Below, one piece after another: positions 7,301 to 9,826 of a stretch of 9,826 bases of DNA. Below the pieces are notes generated by a model. That model was given only the letters and a program-made list of their open reading frames with translations, made no database searches and was not told the origin of the DNA. Position 1 is the stretch's first letter. Each line of letters starts with the position of its first letter. The translations under genes and the position numbers were made by a program. Source of the DNA: Candidatus Poribacteria bacterium (GTDB taxonomy: Bacteria > Poribacteria > WGA-4E > GCA-2687025); the NCBI GenBank assembly GCA_002687025.1, contig NYZG01000314.1:1-9826 (forward strand), given 5' to 3'.

Positions 7301-7492
7301 GAGGACCGTCTCCAGATCGTCGACAACCGGCCGGTGAGCGCGCTGCCGTCGGAACCGGTGGCGCTTGCGAAGCTCACCCGGCGGCTCGGGTACGAGCATC
7401 CCGACACGTTCCTCGCGGAGTATCATCGGCGAACCGAGGAGGTCCGCGGCGTCTTCGAGACCGTATTCGCGCAGTTGCGCCTACCCGAGTGA
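4370..7492 (+). CDS. glnE: Bifunctional glutamine synthetase adenylyltransferase/adenylyl-removing enzyme
   Basis: Adenylylates and deadenylylates glutamine synthetase to tune ammonium assimilation; 1040 aa (E. coli about 946, actinobacterial forms about 1000). Two nucleotidyltransferase halves are plain. The N-terminal, adenylyl-removing half has GMGKLGGEELNFSSDVDV, starting around residue 237 (Asp251, Asp253), then FRLRPQGKTGPLA and the linker KLGPGGIRDSEFVVQ. The C-terminal, adenylyl-transferring half has GMGKLAGRELNYSSDLDV, starting around 759 (Asp773, Asp775), then MRLRPYGRGGPMA and SGRGGVVDIEFLAQ near 914-927. Both metal-binding SDxD motifs are present, so both activities are expected. 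Start: ATG 4370 has GAGG six bases upstream; TTG 4358 and ATG 4364 would add four or two residues. No glnA, glnB or glnD is nearby. The gap to the following oxidoreductase is 30 bases, so readthrough into it is likely. Confidence 0.95.
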   Translation: MPATELGQNARRLILSERELTPDEVRDALAPFGFRDAPAADGVIRAMADMQASREGLADFLPGLLDAAGRSPDPDRALTRFHDYARARVDPHTFFATLHSVPHLLDELLFVLGSSEYLSSILIRQPEYLSWLLETDALDAPRTRDEMLAELREWVAGVDSPDAKLAILRRFKRRETLRIGVRDLVRAALVDDVTREMAYVADVTFEVAIGIVRAGLSERYGVPRGADGSEATYAVIGMGKLGGEELNFSSDVDVLCVYSEDGVTDDGADNQAFFQRLTERLADAIGKQTRDGYVFRVDFRLRPQGKTGPLARSLDSYEAYYETWGELLERQALIKARHVAGDAALGAAFLGMVRPFVYRATLDARQVEETLDEIRWTKATIEKRIARDGDPSLHVKLGPGGIRDSEFVVQALQLLHGPRVATARAAGTVPALDALGAAGVLPVPEAEDLKDAYRFMRRVENCVQLVSDRQVYHAPDDAVEWEKLALRLGYAGDAGARFQEEFEARQRTIRDSFDTLFSADESAFGWRMNTLLAEEKPSADSAAFLAAYGLDDAPAAHRLVRELASGSDRVRYTPRVRQMFVRFAEGLLEQIAATPDPMLALVQLERFLSASGARAQIYPVLREEPGVRELVVRILGTSRFLGDVLARDPLAYEALVYGPGFTQRAGSVDECLTTLGDAPDAGLEALLRHVQRYRHEALLRIGTRDIVGESDVLATTRELSMLAEAVLRRCFDAFYEDACARHGAPMLEDGSPAGYAVIGMGKLAGRELNYSSDLDVQVVFAGDGETTEGMSNADFYRRMVRSIVNHWKKPVLGGAIYDLDMRLRPYGRGGPMALTVAGYESYYRDHGELWERQATLKSRVVAGSGDVGEAYMTVAAAFAYGAGLTAEEAEAIYSVRARKEDKAAREGDRLHNVKSGRGGVVDIEFLAQALQIRHGHTDCGLRTPNTVAAIDALLSAGHLATPQADCLRGTYVFLRFVEDRLQIVDNRPVSALPSEPVALAKLTRRLGYEHPDTFLAEYHRRTEEVRGVFETVFAQLRLPE

Positions 7493-7522
7493 GTCGCTAA
7501 CCAGACAGAGGGAGCACGACAG

Positions 7523-8551
7523 ATGGGCACGTTGCGAGTAGGAATCATCGGCGCCGGTGGCAACACGAAAGGCCGACACATCCCGGGTCTGCAGGGCATC
7601 GACGATGTGGAGATCGTCGCGGTGTGCAACTGCAGCCACGCGTCCGGCGCGAAGGTCGCGGACCAGTTCGGCATTCCCGACGTGATGACGGACTGGCGGG
7701 CGTTGGTAGAGCGCGACGATCTGGATGCCGTGGTCATCGGGACATGGCCGTACATGCACGCGCCCATGTCTATCGCGGCGCTCAACGCTGGCAAGCACGT
7801 CCTGTGCGAGGCGCGCATGGCGATGAATCTGGCCGAGGCGCGCGCGATGCTCGACGCCGCCAACCGCACCGATCGCGTGGCGCAGATCGTGCCATCGCCC
7901 ATGATGCTCGCGTGGGACGCCGTCATCCGAGCGCAGATCGCGGCCGGCGTGTTGGGAACCGTTCGCGAGATCCACGTGCGCGGCCTCTCGGGCGGAGGCG
8001 TGGACGCGAGCGCGCCGGTCCACTGGCGTCAGCGCCAGGACATGTCCGGGATCAACATCATGAACCTCGGTATCGTCTACGAGACGCTGGCGCGGTACTT
8101 CGGCCACGCCACGACGGCGAGCGCCGCCACGCGCGTGTGGAACGCGACGCGGCCAGACCCGGAGGCCGGCGGCACGCGACGGGTCGACGTGCCGGAGACC
8201 GCGCAGGTGCTCGCGGAGATGGAATCGGGAGCGCTGGCGGTGTTCCAGTTCAGCAGCGTCGCCGCGCACGCGGGGCCATCGCGGGCCGAGGCGTACGGCA
8301 GCGACGGCACGCTCATCCTGGAGTTCGGCCCCGAGAACCTCCGAGCCGCCCGCGCGGGCGACGAGGGGCTCGCGGATGTTCCGCTACCCGACGGGCCCAG
8401 GGCCGGTTGGCGAGTCGAGGAGGACTTCGTCGACTCAATACGGGACGGCGCGCCGGTCGAACTCACGTCGTTCGACGAGGGCGTCCGCTACATGGCGTTC
8501 CCCGAGGCGGTGAACCAATCCGCAATCGCCGGTCGCCGTATTCACGTCTAG
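7523..8551 (+). CDS. Gfo/Idh/MocA-family oxidoreductase-like protein with EAR in place of EKP
   Basis: Rossmann-fold, NAD(P)-dependent sugar/inositol dehydrogenase family; 342 aa, normal length. Residues 5-18 form the dinucleotide-binding strand and loop (RVGIIGAGGNTKGR). A second conserved stretch lies at 70-101, and the C-terminal alpha/beta domain covers about 125-342. The family's EKP signature, whose Lys contacts the substrate and cofactor, is replaced by EAR at 96-98 (CEARMAMN). The later D-x-G-x-H-x-x-D catalytic block is N181-LGIVYE, lacking both the Asp and the His. It is therefore either a distinct enzyme subgroup or a non-classical dehydrogenase, not a typical member. Start: GGAG lies eight bases before the ATG. 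It follows glnE by 30 bases and precedes an LDH2-type gene by 46, suggesting co-transcription and a shared catabolic role with that neighbour. Substrate unknown. Confidence 0.88.
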   Translation: MGTLRVGIIGAGGNTKGRHIPGLQGIDDVEIVAVCNCSHASGAKVADQFGIPDVMTDWRALVERDDLDAVVIGTWPYMHAPMSIAALNAGKHVLCEARMAMNLAEARAMLDAANRTDRVAQIVPSPMMLAWDAVIRAQIAAGVLGTVREIHVRGLSGGGVDASAPVHWRQRQDMSGINIMNLGIVYETLARYFGHATTASAATRVWNATRPDPEAGGTRRVDVPETAQVLAEMESGALAVFQFSSVAAHAGPSRAEAYGSDGTLILEFGPENLRAARAGDEGLADVPLPDGPRAGWRVEEDFVDSIRDGAPVELTSFDEGVRYMAFPEAVNQSAIAGRRIHV

Positions 8552-8554
8552 CGT

Positions 8555-8572
8555 CGGCGCGGCAAGGCGCCG
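8555..8572 (+). other. Intercistronic hairpin
   Basis: CGGCGC and GCGCCG pair around a 6-base loop (GGCAAG), directly after the Gfo/Idh/MocA stop. No T-run follows, so this is not a standard terminator. It may protect the upstream mRNA end or simply reflect GC content. Confidence 0.35.
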
Positions 8573-8585
8573 CAATGCCGGGATC

Positions 8586-8591
8586 AGGAGG
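8586..8591 (+). promoter_or_regulatory. Consensus RBS of the LDH2-type gene
   Basis: AGGAGG, six bases before the ATG at 8598-8600. It is a perfect anti-16S match and fixes this start. Confidence 0.85.
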
Positions 8592-8597
8592 CCACCG

Positions 8598-9578
8598 ATG
8601 AACGCGCCGCCGAACGAGTTCATACGCGTCCCGCACGAAGCGATGCGCAGGTTCGTCGATGCCGTGGCGCAGGCTGCCGGAGCGCCGGCGGAGCGCGCCC
8701 ATCTGCTCGCGGAGCTGCTGACAACGAACGACCTGCGCGGCGTATTCAGCCACGGCACACAGCAGATAGCCGCCTACGCGCGGCTGATGCGTGAGGGCAG
8801 CCTGAACCCGACGCCGGACATCCGCGTCGTCCGCGAGACGCCGACGAGCCTGCAACTCGACGGCGACGGCGGACTAGGCTATTTCCCCTCGCACGAGGGC
8901 ACGCTGCGGATCATCGAGAAGGCGAAGGAGCACGGGATCGCTGTGCTGTCCACCGGCAACCACGGGCACTTCGGGGCGGCCGGCATCTACGCTCGAATGC
9001 CGCTGGAACATGACTTGCTGACGTATGTGACGTCGGGGCATCAGATGGGTCTGTCCGACGGCGGCCCGTACGTAACGGCGGCGGGCGGATCGCCGATGGC
9101 GTTTGGCGCCCCCGCCGGAGACGGCAGGAACGTCGTGGTGGACTTCGGCGCCATCCACGACTGCTACGCAGGCGATCCGCATCGTATCGAGATATCGCGG
9201 CTCGCCCCGGGGACGGTATTCCGCGGCGTGGGATTGGGGGCGATATGTCAGTCGTGGGGCGGGTTCCTCGCGGGCGTGCCGTATGGCCGCGCGCCGGAGG
9301 CCCGCGAATGGCCGGGCGCCAATCAGGGGTCGTTCGTCATCACGCTCCGCATCTCGTTGTTCGCGGAGCCGGCGGATTTCTACGCGGAGCTCCAGGCGTA
9401 CATGGCGGATGTCGCGAAGCTCGAACCCCTCGACGGATTCGACGAGGCGATGCTGCCCGGGTCGATCGAGGCCCGACGCGAGGCGGCATACCGGGAGGAG
9501 GGCATTCCTGTCGGCGAACGCCACCGGAAGGGGCTGACGGCCGTGGGAACGGAGTTCGGAATCACGCCTCCCTGGTAG
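8598..9578 (+). CDS. Malate/L-lactate dehydrogenase (LDH2/MDH2, COG2055) family protein
   Basis: NAD(P)-dependent 2-hydroxyacid or imino-acid reductase family (MdhA, AllD, YbiC types); 326 aa against the usual 340-360. Seen: N44-DLRGVFSHG (residues 44-53), the N-terminal hallmark; NHGHFGAAGIYARM (121-134), where His124 aligns with the family's catalytic His; GGSPMAFGAP (163-172) in place of GTNP; VVVDFG (179-184); R209-GVGLGAICQSWGGFLAGVP, corresponding to the KG-x-GLA...L-x-G block but with Arg for Lys; and the C-terminal LPG (286-288) and EGIPV (301-305). The stretch between VVVDFG and RGVGLG is only about 25 residues, visibly shorter than in ordinary members, and the usual glycine-rich LLPLGG is missing. 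It probably forms an operon with the Gfo/Idh/MocA gene and may act on the same metabolite. Exact substrate unknown. Confidence 0.87.
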   Translation: MNAPPNEFIRVPHEAMRRFVDAVAQAAGAPAERAHLLAELLTTNDLRGVFSHGTQQIAAYARLMREGSLNPTPDIRVVRETPTSLQLDGDGGLGYFPSHEGTLRIIEKAKEHGIAVLSTGNHGHFGAAGIYARMPLEHDLLTYVTSGHQMGLSDGGPYVTAAGGSPMAFGAPAGDGRNVVVDFGAIHDCYAGDPHRIEISRLAPGTVFRGVGLGAICQSWGGFLAGVPYGRAPEAREWPGANQGSFVITLRISLFAEPADFYAELQAYMADVAKLEPLDGFDEAMLPGSIEARREAAYREEGIPVGERHRKGLTAVGTEFGITPPW

Positions 9579-9684
9579 TGGACGTCGGCAGTGGGCGTGT
9601 CGGGGGCTTGCTTTCGGGCGTGTGGCGCGCGGTAAGTTGTCGTGTGTGGCACATCCCCCGTTTGCGCAAGCCGAGGAGCGTCCG
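9579..9684 (+). other. Gap with a weak promoter candidate and spaced CGTGT repeats
   Basis: This 106-base non-coding stretch contains TTGCTT (9608-9613) and TAAGTT (9633-9638), separated by 19 bases, a weak promoter. CGTGT recurs at 9596, 9619 and 9641, spacings of 23 and 22 bases. No terminator hairpin with a T-tract is seen after the LDH2-type gene. Confidence 0.3.
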
Positions 9685-9826
9685 ATGCTGCGACTGAATG
9701 CGAGCGTGTCAGCCATCCTGTCAGATCCCAGGGCAGTGGGACGGCGTCTGTTCTTGCGGTCCACCGGCTTCATGGCGCTTGGCGCCGGCGCGGTCGCCAT
9801 GGTCGGCTGCGGCAGCGACGCCGACA
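9685..9826 (+). CDS. Tat-exported putative lipoprotein (partial, 3' end beyond window)
   Basis: Only the first 47 codons are visible. They form an export signal: an N-region, the twin arginines R20-R21 followed by LFLR, a hydrophobic stretch (about 26-41) rich in Gly/Ala, then VGC at 40-42 as a lipobox-like site with Cys42 as the likely lipidated residue. Met at -3 is not the commonest lipobox residue. The segment after Cys is Gly-Ser-Asp-rich, like a surface tether. The ATG has GAGGAG six bases upstream (9673-9678). The mature domain lies outside the window, so function cannot be stated. A substrate-binding protein or a cofactor-containing enzyme is possible given the sugar/hydroxyacid redox genes before it, but this is only context. 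Confidence 0.7.
   Translation, partial: MLRLNASVSAILSDPRAVGRRLFLRSTGFMALGAGAVAMVGCGSDAD

Noticed and set aside
7475..7503. Possible promoter TTGCGC-17-TAACCA before the Gfo/Idh/MocA gene
   Set aside because: Both boxes match the consensus poorly and the gap to glnE is only 30 bases, so operon readthrough explains expression better.

Overview
The window is GC-rich bacterial chromosome with strong G/C third-position bias, dense coding and clear Shine-Dalgarno sites. It carries seven complete genes plus two genes cut by the window edges. I see no rRNA, tRNA, CRISPR array, IS element, integrase or phage gene. The mix points to an uncultured, probably environmental or marine high-GC bacterium: nickel superoxide dismutase of the cyanobacterial/marine type, a two-domain GlnE, a PL22-type lyase homologue, a Gfo/Idh/MocA protein of an atypical 'EAR' type, an LDH2-type dehydrogenase and a Tat lipoprotein. 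Such sets are familiar from Latescibacterota-, Poribacteria-, Planctomycetota- or Chloroflexota-like genomes, but the phylum cannot be fixed from this sequence.

Left part (1-4214, minus strand). The start of sodN runs off the left edge and has its own near-consensus sigma70-type promoter and a hairpin in the predicted leader. Upstream of it lies a compact four-gene minus-strand operon, read from 4214 down to 559: an AstE/AspA-like metal-dependent deacylase, an oligogalacturonate-lyase (PL22) family beta-propeller protein, a YfcE/MJ0936-type metallophosphoesterase and a tandem-GNAT acetyltransferase. Junctions are an 11-nt overlap (with an uncertain GTG start), a 28-nt gap and a 3-nt gap. The last junction has its ribosome-binding site inside the preceding gene's stop region. 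A plausible promoter lies at 4245-4273. The first two genes could form a small degradation module for acylated or uronate-containing substrates, but that is inference.

Centre (4215-4369) is a divergent intergenic region with back-to-back promoter candidates.

Right part (4370-9578, plus strand). glnE, the two-domain adenylyltransferase/adenylyl-removing enzyme for glutamine synthetase, is followed after 30 nt by the Gfo/Idh/MocA-like gene and after another 46 nt by an LDH2/MDH2-family gene. The last two are probably a substrate-specific redox pair; both have lost or altered family hallmark residues. After a 106-nt gap a new gene begins at 9685, encoding a Tat signal with a lipobox-like cysteine, and is cut by the right edge.

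No obvious novel multi-gene defence or mobile system is present. The points most worth a second look are enzymes with altered catalytic signatures: Asp for the first zinc His in the deacylase, EAR for EKP in the Gfo/Idh/MocA protein, and a shortened LDH2 core. The PL22 homologue, by contrast, keeps its complete expected active site without any other pectin gene nearby.
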